From SZUA-309 sp050185825 (lineage in GTDB: Bacteria; Pseudomonadota; Gammaproteobacteria; Pseudomonadales; Azotimanducaceae): a stretch of DNA of 64,000 bases. The notes under the pieces are model-generated. The model was not told where the DNA came from. It saw only the letters and a list, made by a program, of their open reading frames with translations, and ran no database searches. Of the stretch, positions 19,705 to 29,019 are shown in pieces (position 1 is the first letter of the stretch; each line of letters starts with the position of its first letter). Location of the stretch: the NCBI GenBank assembly GCA_050185825.1, contig JBFWZA010000001.1, positions 434,001 through 498,000 on the forward strand, in the 5' to 3' direction. The translations under genes and the position numbers were made by a program.

Positions 19705-20805
19705 TCAGCCACCGCCCGACTCGGCAATCGCCTCCTGCTCGAGCAGCCGCGCGCCCTTGAGGATCGACTCCATGGCGTAGTTGCCTTCGTGGCAGGCGTA
19801 CTCGTAGAGCTGATCCGTCGTCGCCGGCCAGACGTACTCTCCGCCCCAGGGTTCTGTCCAGACGTTCGGATCCTCCACGGTGAAGCGATAGAGCAGGTTG
19901 CCGGCTTCCTGCCGGGTGAAGCGCTCCACCACGTGCAGGTCGGAAGACGCCATGAAGAGCCCCGGGGAGTCCGTGAAGTTGGTGGTGTCCACTACCAGGG
20001 TGTCGCCCTCCCACCAGCCGATGGAGTCACCCATCCATTTGCGGACCTCGGGCGGGGCGTGCTCGCCGCCGAGACGGACGATGCGGGCATCGTGCACCAT
20101 CTCCACCAGGATCATCACGTGATCTTCCGTCTGCACGACGCGTTTCAGGTTGTTGTACATCACCGGCAGCATGGGCGGCCCGCCGGTGGAGCCGAAGCCG
20201 GTGAGGCAGCGTTCCGAATCGCCCAGGGACTCCGGGTCGTCATAGGGACCCGGCCCGTCCAGCTCGAGCCACCAGGCGGTGCCCGTGTTCGAACGGCGGG
20301 AGCTGCGCATGGCGGCCATCGCCTTCATGGCCTCGGGCGTCAGCGACGGCATGCGGCCGTTGGCCGGGGTGGTGATGATCGAGGTGCGGAACTTGCCGTC
20401 CACCATCACCAGGTCGTCGCCGCGATCCACGTAGGCGTTGTTGTAGCCGCCCACGGACCCGGCACCGCTCGACTCCAGGAACTCCTCGCCGAGCCCCACC
20501 GGCGGCGCGCCGCCCACAGGCGGTGCCTCCGTGGCCGGGCCCCGGTTCCGATCCCGTTCCGCGTTGAGCGCCGCGGCATCGGCGATGATCCGCTCGGCCT
20601 CTTCCGGCGTGAGGAAGAGGTTGTCGCCGAACTCGGGCGGACGCTGCAGGGGCGTCAGGGTGGCGATGTCATAGGTGCCGGAAAGATCCGGCAGCGCGTC
20701 ATTCCGGCTGCCGGCAGCCGGCGGTGCGGGCGCGCCCACATCACCCGGCGCCCCACAACCGGCGGCCAGCAGCGCGGCGAGCACCAGTGTCGGTTTCACG
20801 TTCAT
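19705..20805 (-). CDS. Lipoprotein of unknown function
   Basis: A 366-residue lipoprotein with lipobox LAAGC (Cys17) and a Pro/Ala-rich linker. The body carries motifs I associate with a conserved but uncharacterised bacterial family: LTPEEAERI near the start, WWEGDTLVVDTTNFTD in the middle, DLHVVERFTR, then WGGEYVWPAT and YEYACHEGNYAM near the end. No catalytic signature is recognised. It follows the MFE-2-type SDR by 3 nt in the same direction, with GGGAG 9 nt before its ATG, so the two are co-transcribed. Confidence 0.75.
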   Translation of the reverse strand: MNVKPTLVLAALLAAGCGAPGDVGAPAPPAAGSRNDALPDLSGTYDIATLTPLQRPPEFGDNLFLTPEEAERIIADAAALNAERDRNRGPATEAPPVGGAPPVGLGEEFLESSGAGSVGGYNNAYVDRGDDLVMVDGKFRTSIITTPANGRMPSLTPEAMKAMAAMRSSRRSNTGTAWWLELDGPGPYDDPESLGDSERCLTGFGSTGGPPMLPVMYNNLKRVVQTEDHVMILVEMVHDARIVRLGGEHAPPEVRKWMGDSIGWWEGDTLVVDTTNFTDSPGLFMASSDLHVVERFTRQEAGNLLYRFTVEDPNVWTEPWGGEYVWPATTDQLYEYACHEGNYAMESILKGARLLEQEAIAESGGG

Positions 20806-20808
20806 TGC

Positions 20809-21672
20809 TCAGCGCTCCCTGGGCTTCGCGCCCGTCATGTCCAGAAGCTTCTCGCCGACCGCAGCCAGGTCCTCGTAGGTGGCATCCACGCCGAGCTTCA
20901 CGCCTTCGTTGACAAAGATCTGCGCCCGGCTGTAGTTGCCACGGGCGGCATTGATCACCACGCCGCTCGGCGCGTCTTCCTGACACATGAAGAGCACGGC
21001 GGGACTCACCAGCCGGGGATGGTTCTCGGGATCGGGATTGTCGGGATCGATGTCCCGACCCGGAATGCTGGCGATCATGCGGGTGGCGGCGCCCGGCGCC
21101 AGGCAGTTCACGCGGATGTTGCGATTGCGACCCTCCAGCACCAGCACGTTCATGAATCCCAGCATGGCCATCTTCGCGGCCCCGTAGTTGGACTGGCCGA
21201 AGTTGCCGTAGATGCCCGAGCCCGAGCTCGTCAGCACGATGCGCCCGTAACGCTGCTCGTACATGATGTCCCAGGCCGCCTTGGTGACGTAGGCGGAGCC
21301 ATTCATGTGCACCTGCATGACGGCGTCGAAATCGGCCATCTCCATCTTCTTCAGGGTGCGGTCGCGCAGGATGCCGGCGTTGTTCACCAGGATGTGCACC
21401 GTGCCGAACGCATCCACCGCATCCTGGATGATGCGCTTCGCCCCTTCCTTGTCCGCCACCGAGTCGCGGTTCGCAATGGCGGTGCCGCCCAGCGCCTCGA
21501 TCTCCTTCACCACCTTGCTGGCGGAATCCCCCGAGCCCGTGCCGTCCACCGACCCGCCGAGATCGTTCACCACCACCTTGGCACCGCGCTTCGCGAACTC
21601 CAGCGCGTGGCTGCGGCCGAGGCCGCCCCCGGCGCCCGTGATCACTACCACCTTATCCTGGAAATCAGACAT
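20809..21672 (-). CDS. SDR dehydrogenase, MFE-2-type 3-hydroxyacyl-CoA dehydrogenase
   Basis: A 287-residue short-chain dehydrogenase. It has the nucleotide motif TGAGGGLGRSHA, VVNDLGG (the insert typical of the dehydrogenase part of peroxisomal multifunctional enzyme 2), NNAGILRDR and the catalytic Ser150-Tyr163-Lys167. The expected reaction is NAD-dependent oxidation of (3R)-hydroxyacyl-CoA, as in beta-oxidation of branched or steroid-like side chains. GGGGGAG precedes the ATG. It is divergent from a serine hydrolase gene. Confidence 0.87.
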   Translation of the reverse strand: MSDFQDKVVVITGAGGGLGRSHALEFAKRGAKVVVNDLGGSVDGTGSGDSASKVVKEIEALGGTAIANRDSVADKEGAKRIIQDAVDAFGTVHILVNNAGILRDRTLKKMEMADFDAVMQVHMNGSAYVTKAAWDIMYEQRYGRIVLTSSGSGIYGNFGQSNYGAAKMAMLGFMNVLVLEGRNRNIRVNCLAPGAATRMIASIPGRDIDPDNPDPENHPRLVSPAVLFMCQEDAPSGVVINAARGNYSRAQIFVNEGVKLGVDATYEDLAAVGEKLLDMTGAKPRER

Positions 21673-21749
21673 CTCTCCCCCTTGGCTTGTCTGTCACAAT
21701 CTCACCCAACCATACACCTTCATCTCAGCAGTGACACCGGGAGGAAATC

Positions 21750-23129
21750 ATGTCCGTGCTCACCGATCTGCCCAAGCTCCTGAAGAACGGCATCCGCCGC
21801 CACAAGGTTCCGGGCGCAGCGCTTGCCGTCTACCGTCGGGGGCGGGTCTACGAGCACGCAGCCGGTGTGCTGAACCTGGAAACGCGGGTGCCCGCCACGC
21901 CGGATTCGGTGTTCCAGATCGGTTCCATCACCAAGATCTTCACCACCTCGCTCGTGATGCAGCTCGTGGACGAAGGGCGGCTCGATCTGGATGCGCCGGT
22001 GGCGGACGTCCTGCCCAGCTTCCGGACCGCCGACCGGGTGCTGGCCGCGACCGTGACGCCGCGGCATTTCCTCACCCACACCAGCGGCGTCGAGGGAGAC
22101 TTCTTCGTCGACGCTGGACGCGGCGACGACAACATCCGCCGACTGCAGGACATGGGCACGCTGCTGCCGAGCCTCTTTCCGCCGGGGGAAAGACTCTCCT
22201 ACTGCAACTTCGGCTTCGCCATGCTCGGCCGCATCACCGAGGTGCTCACCGGCATGACCTGGGATCAGGCCATGCGCCGGAAGCTGTTCCGTCCGCTCGG
22301 CATGCGCCATGCCCTGACCCTGCCCGAGGAAACGATCCGCTATCGGGCCGCCATCGGCCACGTGCCGAATCCGAAGAAGCCGGGCGAGCAGATGCTCTCT
22401 CCCATGCCCTGGCTGTCGCTGGGGCAGAAAGCCGCCGGCGCCACGCCCGCCATGTCGGCAGCCGATCTGCTCAAGTTCGCCCGAATGCACCTCGATCGCG
22501 GCGCGACACAGACGGGGGAGCGACTGCTCTCGAGAAGCGCCGTGCGCGACATGCAGCAGATTCAGATCCGCTTGCCGAAACACTTCTCCGGCGGACTCGA
22601 CGCCTGGGGGCTCGGCTGGATGCTCATGCGCTGGTCCGGCAAGCGGGTGATCGGCCACGACGGCGGCACGGTGGGTCAGTACTCGTTCCTGCGCATCGTG
22701 CCGGAGGAGGATCTGGCCATTGCGCTACTGACCAATGGCGGCGACGCCCGCGGGGTGTACGACGAGCTGATGGCGCCGCTCCTGAAGGCCCTGGCCCGGA
22801 TCGAGCTGCCCGGCCTTCCCGAGGTGGACGACGCGCTGACCGAGCGCCAGGCAGACCGGCTGGACCGCTACGTGGGCCGCTATGCCAACATCGCCGGGGT
22901 GACGGAGATCAGCGCACGGCAGGGCCGGCTCTACGTGGAGGCCACTCCCACGGATATCGCGGGTATGACAATCCCCCGCACACCGCTTGCGTTCGTGGAC
23001 CGCAACACGGTGCGCATGGCCAGCGGCGACCCGATCGCAGACCGGAATCTGTGGATCTTCCAGGATCCGGGCGACGACCCCGCCCGCTTCCTGCAGTTCG
23101 GCGCGCGGCTGTTGCGGCGGGTGGCTTAG
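21750..23129 (+). CDS. Serine hydrolase, beta-lactamase/class C family
   Basis: A 459-residue member of PF00144 without an obvious signal peptide, so probably cytoplasmic. The nucleophile motif is SITK (Ser59-Lys62), with FLTHTSGV, the Tyr motif SYCNFGF near residue 150 and GHDGGTVG as the KTG-like third motif. A small C-terminal beta domain (RYVGRYANIAGV) follows, as in esterase EstB-like proteins. GGGAGG lies 5 nt before the ATG. Substrate unknown; an esterase role in the surrounding catabolic set is plausible. Confidence 0.86.
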   Translation: MSVLTDLPKLLKNGIRRHKVPGAALAVYRRGRVYEHAAGVLNLETRVPATPDSVFQIGSITKIFTTSLVMQLVDEGRLDLDAPVADVLPSFRTADRVLAATVTPRHFLTHTSGVEGDFFVDAGRGDDNIRRLQDMGTLLPSLFPPGERLSYCNFGFAMLGRITEVLTGMTWDQAMRRKLFRPLGMRHALTLPEETIRYRAAIGHVPNPKKPGEQMLSPMPWLSLGQKAAGATPAMSAADLLKFARMHLDRGATQTGERLLSRSAVRDMQQIQIRLPKHFSGGLDAWGLGWMLMRWSGKRVIGHDGGTVGQYSFLRIVPEEDLAIALLTNGGDARGVYDELMAPLLKALARIELPGLPEVDDALTERQADRLDRYVGRYANIAGVTEISARQGRLYVEATPTDIAGMTIPRTPLAFVDRNTVRMASGDPIADRNLWIFQDPGDDPARFLQFGARLLRRVA

Positions 23130-23148
23130 CCGCCGCAATCGCATCGCC

Positions 23149-24273
23149 TCAGAGCGTCGGGTTGATCAGATACTTCTCGCCCGTCGCCTGCCTGCCGTAC
23201 ACGGCGATGGCGTCGAGGGTCAGCGCCTCCTCCAGGGAGATCTCCTTCGCATAGTGGCTGGCGAACGTGGTCTTCACCTCCCGCGCCACCCGCTGGCGGA
23301 GCTTTTCCGCTTCCTCGAAGCCGATCTTCTGCAGGAACGGGGTCAGCAGCCAGCCCCCCAGGCCCCAGGCCATGCCGAAGCTGCGGGTCAGCTCCGTCGG
23401 GCTGCGGTCGAGACCGCCGTAGATATAGACCTGCTTGTAGGTCGTCGAGCCGTAACGGCTGAACTCGCCCGCCTTCCTGCTCTGCGCGGCTTCCATGGCC
23501 GTGAGGATCTGGCTCGCGAGCTTGCCCCCACCCGTGGCGTCGAAGGCGATGGTCGCATTGGTTTCCGCCAGCGCCTCGATGAGCTTGTCCATGAAGTCCG
23601 GCTCGCTCGAATTGCACACGTACTTGGCGCCAATGTCCTTCAGGATCTTCATCTGCTCCGGTTTCCTGACGATGTTCACCAGATCGACGCCGTCGGCCAG
23701 GCAGATCTTCTGCAGCATCTGCCCGAGGTTGGAGGCGGCCGCCGTGTGCACCAGGGCCGTGTGGCCTTCCCGGCGCATGGTTTCCACCATGCCGAGCGCG
23801 GTCAGCGGATTCACGAAGCAGGATGCGCCCTCCGCCGGGGTGGTGCCCTCCGGCAGCACCAGGCACTGCTTGGCCGGCATGCAGCGGTAGTCGGCATACA
23901 TGGCGCCGCCGAGGATGGCCACCGTCTTGCCGAGCAGGGACTGGGCAAGCTCGCCTTCGCCCGCTGCCACCACCACGCCGGCGCCTTCATTGCCCACCGG
24001 CAGGGACTGGCCGACCCGGGCCTTCATGGCCCGCTGCATGGCCTCGGGTATGTCGGCGATGACGGCGCCGTCCTCGATCCGGGCGCTGGACATGTCCGCG
24101 CCGCCGAAGAGCAGCCCCAGATCGGACGGGTTGATCGGCGATGCGCCGACCCGGACGATCACCTCGGTGTCTTTCGGCTCGGGTGTGGGCACCGTTGCGA
24201 TCGCGATCTTCAGGGTGCCGTCCGCCCGCACGGTGGATTGAATCTGTCTGCCAGTGGAATGCTCGGTGCTCAT
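23149..24273 (-). CDS. Zinc-type MDR alcohol dehydrogenase/quinone oxidoreductase family protein
   Basis: A 374-residue medium-chain dehydrogenase/reductase. It has the GroES-like N-terminal half (VRVGASPINPSDLG, VGNEGAGVVV), then a Rossmann region (ALVHTAAASNLGQMLQKI, ATIAFDATGGGKLA). The structural-zinc Cys set is missing, which points to the quinone reductase or enoyl reductase side of the superfamily. The ATG at 24273 has GAGGAGG nearby. The minus-strand frame is open further upstream but is antisense to the next gene. It is divergent from the hydratase gene over 84 nt. Confidence 0.82.
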   Translation of the reverse strand: MSTEHSTGRQIQSTVRADGTLKIAIATVPTPEPKDTEVIVRVGASPINPSDLGLLFGGADMSSARIEDGAVIADIPEAMQRAMKARVGQSLPVGNEGAGVVVAAGEGELAQSLLGKTVAILGGAMYADYRCMPAKQCLVLPEGTTPAEGASCFVNPLTALGMVETMRREGHTALVHTAAASNLGQMLQKICLADGVDLVNIVRKPEQMKILKDIGAKYVCNSSEPDFMDKLIEALAETNATIAFDATGGGKLASQILTAMEAAQSRKAGEFSRYGSTTYKQVYIYGGLDRSPTELTRSFGMAWGLGGWLLTPFLQKIGFEEAEKLRQRVAREVKTTFASHYAKEISLEEALTLDAIAVYGRQATGEKYLINPTL

Positions 24274-24357
24274 GGGTCCTCCTCTCGGGAATTGGCATCG
24301 GGATACGGAAGGTGGCATCGTCTGCCGCTTGCCACCGGTCCCGGGAAACCCCGCAGT

Positions 24358-25047
24358 ATGAATGAGGAACTGATCGAAGCCCACCGGCGCCAGCTCGAGC
24401 GGCTGGCCGAGCTCGAAGCGTCGGGTGAAGCGGTGGGCGGCTGGAAGCTCGGGCAGACGTCCGGCGAGAGCCGGGACGCATTCGGCCCCGGTGTGCGCGC
24501 CTTCGGCTACCTCCTTGCCTCGCGCATCCTCGCCTCGGGTGCGCCGCTCGACTGGTCGCGGATCGGCAACGGCGGCATCGAGAACGAGGTCTGCTTCGTC
24601 GTCGCGTGTGATGTCACCGAGCCGGTGACCCCGGCAGCGGTCCGCGACGCGCTGGCCGGCGTGGCCCCCGCTTTCGAGATCAACCAGCGGCGCATCCCGA
24701 AGACCGCGCCGACGGCGGAGCGCATCGCGGACGACCTGGCAAACTGGGGCATCGTCGTCGGCGACGTGCGCCCGCTCCCCCGCGGCTGGCATGCAGACGC
24801 CATGACCGTGGCCCTCGCCCACGAGGGCCGGATCGTGGCATCGGTGCCGGCGTCGGGCCACATCGACGATCACTTCGAATCCCTGGCCCGGCTCGCCAAC
24901 CAGCTGCTGCCCTTCGGGCGACACCTGAAAGCCGGCGATCGCGTGATCACGGGTGCCTTCGGCCGGCAGGACCAGCCCGACGCCGGGGTGTGGTCCGGCG
25001 AATTCGGGCCCGAGCTCGGCACCGTGACGCTCCGGATCGAATCCTGA
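24358..25047 (+). CDS. 2-keto-4-pentenoate hydratase/fumarylacetoacetate hydrolase family protein
   Basis: A 229-residue protein resembling the MhpD/DmpE/DmpH hydratase-decarboxylase group that acts on 2-hydroxydienoates in meta-cleavage pathways. Seen are GGWKLGQTS, GGIENEVCFVV with the acidic metal ligands, PAFEINQRR, and GDRVITGAFGRQ near the end. The ATG at 24358 starts the fold directly, though its ribosome site is weak. It is divergent from the MDR gene and followed 81 nt later by an acyl-CoA dehydrogenase gene. Confidence 0.8.
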   Translation: MNEELIEAHRRQLERLAELEASGEAVGGWKLGQTSGESRDAFGPGVRAFGYLLASRILASGAPLDWSRIGNGGIENEVCFVVACDVTEPVTPAAVRDALAGVAPAFEINQRRIPKTAPTAERIADDLANWGIVVGDVRPLPRGWHADAMTVALAHEGRIVASVPASGHIDDHFESLARLANQLLPFGRHLKAGDRVITGAFGRQDQPDAGVWSGEFGPELGTVTLRIES

Positions 25048-25128
25048 CGCGGGTCGCGCCGCCATTCGTGGCCGTGACATAATTCGCGGCTTCACCGTCA
25101 TCACCTGCGGGCTTTAAGGAAGGTAGAG

Positions 25129-26307
25129 ATGAGTCTGGAAGCGTTCAGAGAAGACACCCGGGCCTGGCTGGAAGCGAACTGCCCGCCGAGCATGCGCCAG
25201 GGCAACGTCCACTTCGAGGACGCCTTCGAGGTGTACAACACGGATGACGCACGGCTCTGGCTGGAGCGGGCCGCCGAGCGCGGCTGGACCGCACCCACCT
25301 GGCCCCGGGAGTACGGTGGCGGTGGTCTGAACCGCGAGGAAGCCGCCATTCTGCGCCAGGAAATGGCCGCGATCCGGGCGCTGCCGCCGGCGGCGGGCAT
25401 GGGCACCTCTATGATCGGACCGACCCTCCTCGAGTTCGGCACCGAGGATCAGAAGCAGCGTCACCTGCCGAAGATCATCTCCGGTGAGGTCCGCTGGTGT
25501 CAGGGCTACTCAGAGCCCGGTTCCGGCTCGGATCTGGCCAGCCTGCGGACCCGCGCGGTGCTGAACGGCGATCACTTCGTGATCAACGGCCAGAAGATCT
25601 GGACCTCCGGCGCCGACCACGCGGACTGGATGTTCTGCCTGGTGCGCACCGACCCGGACGCGCCCAAGCACGACGGCATCAGCTTCGTGCTGCTGCCCAT
25701 GGATCAGCCCGGCGTGACCGTGAAGCCCATCGCCCTGATTTCCGGCTCCTCACCGTTCTGCGAGACCTTCTTCGACAACGCCATCGCCAGGAAGGAAGAT
25801 CTGGTCGGCGAGCTGAACAAAGGCTGGACCGTGGCCAAGCGGCTGCTCCAGTACGAGCGTTCCGGCATCGGCGACGCGCCGCCGGACAAGCCCGGGAAAA
25901 AGCGGCTGAATCCCTTTGCCGCCATCGCCAAGGAATACGTGGGCGAGGCGGACGGAAAGATTGCGGATCCCGCAATCCGCGCTCAGGTGCTCAAGCACGT
26001 GATGCTCGAACGGAGCATGCAGCTCACGGGCCGCCGGGTGATGGAGGAAACCAAGGAAGCCGGCGCGCCGGGAGCGGCCACGTCCATTTTCAAGTACGTG
26101 GGCTCCACCCTGTCGAAAAACGGTTCCGAGCTGAAGTCCATGCTGCGTGGCACGAAGGGTCTCGGCTGGGACGGCAGTGGATTCAGCGCGGAAGAGCTCG
26201 AATCGACCCGCGGCTGGCTGCGCGACCGTGCCGTCACGATCTACGGCGGCACCAACGAGGTTCAGCTCAACATCATCGCCAAGCGGGTGCTGGGGCTGCC
26301 GGACTGA
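25129..26307 (+). CDS. Acyl-CoA dehydrogenase
   Basis: A 392-residue FAD flavoprotein of the ACAD family, which introduces a 2,3 double bond into acyl-CoA. Recognisable are WPREYGGGG, CQGYSEPGSGSDLASL (a flavin/substrate contact region), NGQKIWTSGADHADW, and the C-terminal RGWLRDRAVTIYGGTNEVQ closing the active site. AAGGAAGG precedes the ATG. It is convergent with a small membrane protein gene and separated from it by a hairpin. Confidence 0.9.
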   Translation: MSLEAFREDTRAWLEANCPPSMRQGNVHFEDAFEVYNTDDARLWLERAAERGWTAPTWPREYGGGGLNREEAAILRQEMAAIRALPPAAGMGTSMIGPTLLEFGTEDQKQRHLPKIISGEVRWCQGYSEPGSGSDLASLRTRAVLNGDHFVINGQKIWTSGADHADWMFCLVRTDPDAPKHDGISFVLLPMDQPGVTVKPIALISGSSPFCETFFDNAIARKEDLVGELNKGWTVAKRLLQYERSGIGDAPPDKPGKKRLNPFAAIAKEYVGEADGKIADPAIRAQVLKHVMLERSMQLTGRRVMEETKEAGAPGAATSIFKYVGSTLSKNGSELKSMLRGTKGLGWDGSGFSAEELESTRGWLRDRAVTIYGGTNEVQLNIIAKRVLGLPD

Positions 26308-26315
26308 AAGCTCAA

Positions 26316-26341
26316 GGGGCGATGTGCGGATCGCCCCGTTT
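26316..26341. terminator. Bidirectional hairpin between convergent genes
   Basis: An 8-bp stem GGGGCGAT / ATCGCCCC with a 6-nt loop lies between the acyl-CoA dehydrogenase stop and the stop of the minus-strand gene. It is followed by GTTTC on the plus strand. The T-tract is short, so termination may be weak. Confidence 0.45.
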
Positions 26342-26910
26342 CAGATCCGAGGGTCCATACGGAAGAACCAGATGTCGTTGGGCGGCTCCGCTGGCGGTGG
26401 ACCCAGCTCCGCTGGCGCGAAGTACTCACGACCGAGCGCTTCGATCTTCGTTCGCAGCACCGCGTTGAGCGCCGGATCGTTCACTTTCACGAATTTTGCC
26501 TTGTAGATCTTCCCGTCGATGCGCAGCAGCGCCCGACCGTCCTCCGTCGCGTCCTCGTGCCAGTGCTTGAAGAGATAGATCAGCTGGAGAATCCGCTTCG
26601 GCCAGCCTTCTTCGAGGCGATTCCACATGAAACCGAGGTCGCAGGTCATGTAGGCGACCCCGTCGTGCATGATGTACCCCGCGGTCCGCGATGTGCCGAA
26701 GCCCACCAGTTCGAAGGCTGTCGGCTTGCCGACCCCAAACGACCAGTCGGTCACGGGTTCCTCGATCCGTTCCCCGGATCGAAACGGCCCGCCCTGGAGA
26801 AACTCGATGGGGCCGTCTGACACGCGCTGCGTGATCAGCAGCCCGACGATCGCAACGACGACGGCTCCCAGGAGTCCGAACGCCACGAATTTCGACCATC
26901 GCCACAGCAT
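26341..26910 (-). CDS. Membrane-anchored protein of unknown function
   Basis: A 189-residue protein with one N-terminal membrane segment (about 6-26) and a periplasmic body. The ATG at 26910 is preferred because GGAGG lies exactly 8 nt upstream; a TTG 15 nt earlier is the alternative. The body has CDLGFMWNR, LLRIDGKIYKAKFVKV and a Pro-rich C-terminus. I do not recognise a catalytic motif. Nothing in the neighbours fixes a role. Confidence 0.65.
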   Translation of the reverse strand: MLWRWSKFVAFGLLGAVVVAIVGLLITQRVSDGPIEFLQGGPFRSGERIEEPVTDWSFGVGKPTAFELVGFGTSRTAGYIMHDGVAYMTCDLGFMWNRLEEGWPKRILQLIYLFKHWHEDATEDGRALLRIDGKIYKAKFVKVNDPALNAVLRTKIEALGREYFAPAELGPPPAEPPNDIWFFRMDPRI

Positions 26911-27062
26911 GCTTCCTGCCTCCAATCCATCCGGGTGAGACAGTTACCGGGCAATCATCGTGCCAGTAGCAAAAACCCAATGAATTGAGAGGCTTGGAAG
27001 CGACAGGCGCGACAGGGTGGTCGATTTCGCCACCGGTTCAGCGCCCTGCCGACCACAAGCTG

Positions 27063-27659
27063 CTAGTTGGGCTCCGGGGACGCGACTTCGAGGGCCACGG
27101 ACTCCATGTACTCCAGCACCACCAGATCGCCTTTCTTCAGCTTCCTCGCAAATGCCCTGCCTTCGTCGCGTTCCACGATCATGGAATCCAGCTGGCCGTA
27201 CTCGTCGCGGAAGCTCACCGAGCTGCCGTCGTCGGACACGGAGACGATCTCGATCGTGCTGACGCTGCCCGCGGCAAAGAACGCGCCTGGCTTCTCCCCC
27301 TCTGCCGCCCGTTCGGCGGCCAGCGCGGTACCCGAGGCGGCTTCTCCCGGTTCGGCCATGGACGCTCCATAGGTGATGACGTAGGAGACTTTCAGCAGGT
27401 CACCGGCCTCCACCTGTGCCAGGTTGCGCGCTTCCGGCACCTGGATGGTCAGCTCCTCGCCATCGTCGCGGCGCAGGGTCACCGTCTTGGCTGCGGCATC
27501 CACGGCCACGACGGTCGCTTCCACGGATTCCTCGTCGGTGAACTCGACGGGCGCAGGCGGTGTGGTCTGGCAGCCAGCCACAATGCCCGCTACAGAGAGC
27601 AGGGCAACGAGCCAGGTCCAGGACGGTCGGCCGGTACTTACGGACAGCAATCGATTCAT
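27063..27659 (-). CDS. Lipoprotein of unknown function
   Basis: A 198-residue protein with an N-terminal hydrophobic segment ending in a lipobox (IVAGC, Cys30) and a beta-rich body: EATVVAVDAAAKTVTLRRDDG, then IEIVSVSDDGSSVSFRD and KKGDLVVLEYME. Repeated short strand patterns of this kind suggest an OB- or SH3-like periplasmic domain. It is followed 55 nt later by a small membrane protein upstream on the same strand. No function can be assigned. Confidence 0.7.
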   Translation of the reverse strand: MNRLLSVSTGRPSWTWLVALLSVAGIVAGCQTTPPAPVEFTDEESVEATVVAVDAAAKTVTLRRDDGEELTIQVPEARNLAQVEAGDLLKVSYVITYGASMAEPGEAASGTALAAERAAEGEKPGAFFAAGSVSTIEIVSVSDDGSSVSFRDEYGQLDSMIVERDEGRAFARKLKKGDLVVLEYMESVALEVASPEPN

Positions 27660-27714
27660 GGGTTCAATTCACTCCATACCAGGAAAAAAAGAAGGGTTCC
27701 CTCCCGCCCGCCAC

Positions 27715-28206
27715 TCACTTCCAGATGGAGTACAGCAACGCCAGGAACATGTTGGCGCCGAACACCAGCACGGACAGAAATCCCAGCACAAGGATCGTTG
27801 AGGAGTAGGGAAAAAGTAAACCCACGCCGCTCAGAAACGCCACGACCTGAAGCACCGTGGCGACGGTGAGCACCGGAATCGAGATCACCGGAAACAGCAG
27901 CTGGAAACTGTGCCGGCGGGAAACGACGATCCAGTAGATGAGCAGGCCGATGCACAACGTGCTGAACACAACCAGCGGCACCCCCCAGATCAGCGCCGGT
28001 GAGGCGCTGACACCGGACAGCGCGTACGGAGTCAGCGCGCAGACGATGACGCCGAACGACAGCACGATGAGCATCACGATGCGCGTCTTCTGATCCGCCC
28101 GCCAGGTCTGCCCCTCGTGCTGCACGAATGCGGCCACCAGTCCGGAGAATCCGGCGAGTCCGATGCTGATCTCGGCGATGGCGAAAAGCGCATCCTGGGG
28201 TGTCAT
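27715..28206 (-). CDS. Small integral membrane protein
   Basis: A 163-residue protein with four likely membrane segments (starting near residues 8, 42, 70 and 105, with a C-terminal one near 140). The ATG at 28206 has GGAGG 7 nt upstream; longer upstream reading is antisense to the PhyH gene. No family motif recognised. It heads a minus-strand pair with the 27063-27659 lipoprotein. Confidence 0.7.
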   Translation of the reverse strand: MTPQDALFAIAEISIGLAGFSGLVAAFVQHEGQTWRADQKTRIVMLIVLSFGVIVCALTPYALSGVSASPALIWGVPLVVFSTLCIGLLIYWIVVSRRHSFQLLFPVISIPVLTVATVLQVVAFLSGVGLLFPYSSTILVLGFLSVLVFGANMFLALLYSIWK

Positions 28207-28347
28207 GCTCAGCCTCCGGTGGCCAGTCAGTCGGCGTACTATTCTGCCAGCCTGGAAGGCGTGCGGCGTAGCGGGCCGCTCGAATCGGCAGTCCCTGATG
28301 GTATGGTTTCCGTGCCAGCCGAAAGGCAGAGAGGAGAAACCACAGCC

Positions 28348-29019
28348 GTGCTGGACCTGGCCCGTTTTGACGCTGAGGGCTATCTGCTTCACGAGCGGTT
28401 GCTCGACGAGTCGCTGATCGAGATGCTCGAGCGGGAGCGCCGGCGCTTCGCGAACCCCGACGCCGCGCTGGCCGTGGAGGCGCAGCTCGTGCACCGCTCC
28501 CAGCCGCTCCGCGAGCTCGTCACCCGTGGCCCGCAGATCCCTCTGGCCGTGGAGGTGCTCGGTCCGGACGTCTGCTTCACACACCAGCAGTTCGTCTCGA
28601 AGGCACCGGGTGCGGGCGACAGCACGGACGTGCCCTGGCATCAGGACAGCGGCTACGGCCGCCTGGAGCCGCCCACCGATCTCACCTTCTGGATCGCGCT
28701 CACCGACACGGACGAGTCGAACGGCTGCCTCCGGGTGCTGCCGGGTTCCCATCGGAGTGGACTGCAGACGCACGGCCAGCGCGGCCGGCTCATGGCGGCA
28801 CAGGTATCCGACCCGGGAGTCGCCGTGCCGATGAAACGGGGCGACGCGCTGCTGTTTTCCGGTCACCTGCTGCACCGGTCGCTGCCGAACCGCAGCACGG
28901 CGCCACGCCACGCGCTGTATCTCCGCTACTGCACGCCGAACGTCATCATGGTCAACGCCGGTAACCGACCGGTTCTGGAAGACGGCTACTCCTGGATGGT
29001 CGCCGGTGAGGCGAAGTGA
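28348..29019 (+). CDS. Phytanoyl-CoA dioxygenase (PhyH) family protein
   Basis: A 223-residue Fe(II)/2-oxoglutarate oxygenase. WHQDSGYG supplies the HxD metal pair and a distal His lies in FSGHLLHRS. NGCLRVLPGSH is the usual PhyH strand. It probably hydroxylates a hydrophobic or acyl substrate. The GTG at 28348 is preferred because AGAGGAG lies about 11 nt upstream and the PhyH fold (LDLARFDAEGYLL) begins at once; an ATG at 28303 is the alternative. The end overlaps the next gene by 14 nt. Confidence 0.8.
   Translation: MLDLARFDAEGYLLHERLLDESLIEMLERERRRFANPDAALAVEAQLVHRSQPLRELVTRGPQIPLAVEVLGPDVCFTHQQFVSKAPGAGDSTDVPWHQDSGYGRLEPPTDLTFWIALTDTDESNGCLRVLPGSHRSGLQTHGQRGRLMAAQVSDPGVAVPMKRGDALLFSGHLLHRSLPNRSTAPRHALYLRYCTPNVIMVNAGNRPVLEDGYSWMVAGEAK

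Noticed and set aside
24358..25104. Extension of the minus-strand MDR frame across the hydratase gene
   Set aside because: The MDR fold starts at 24273 with a GGAGG site; the extension is the complement of a family-recognisable hydratase gene.
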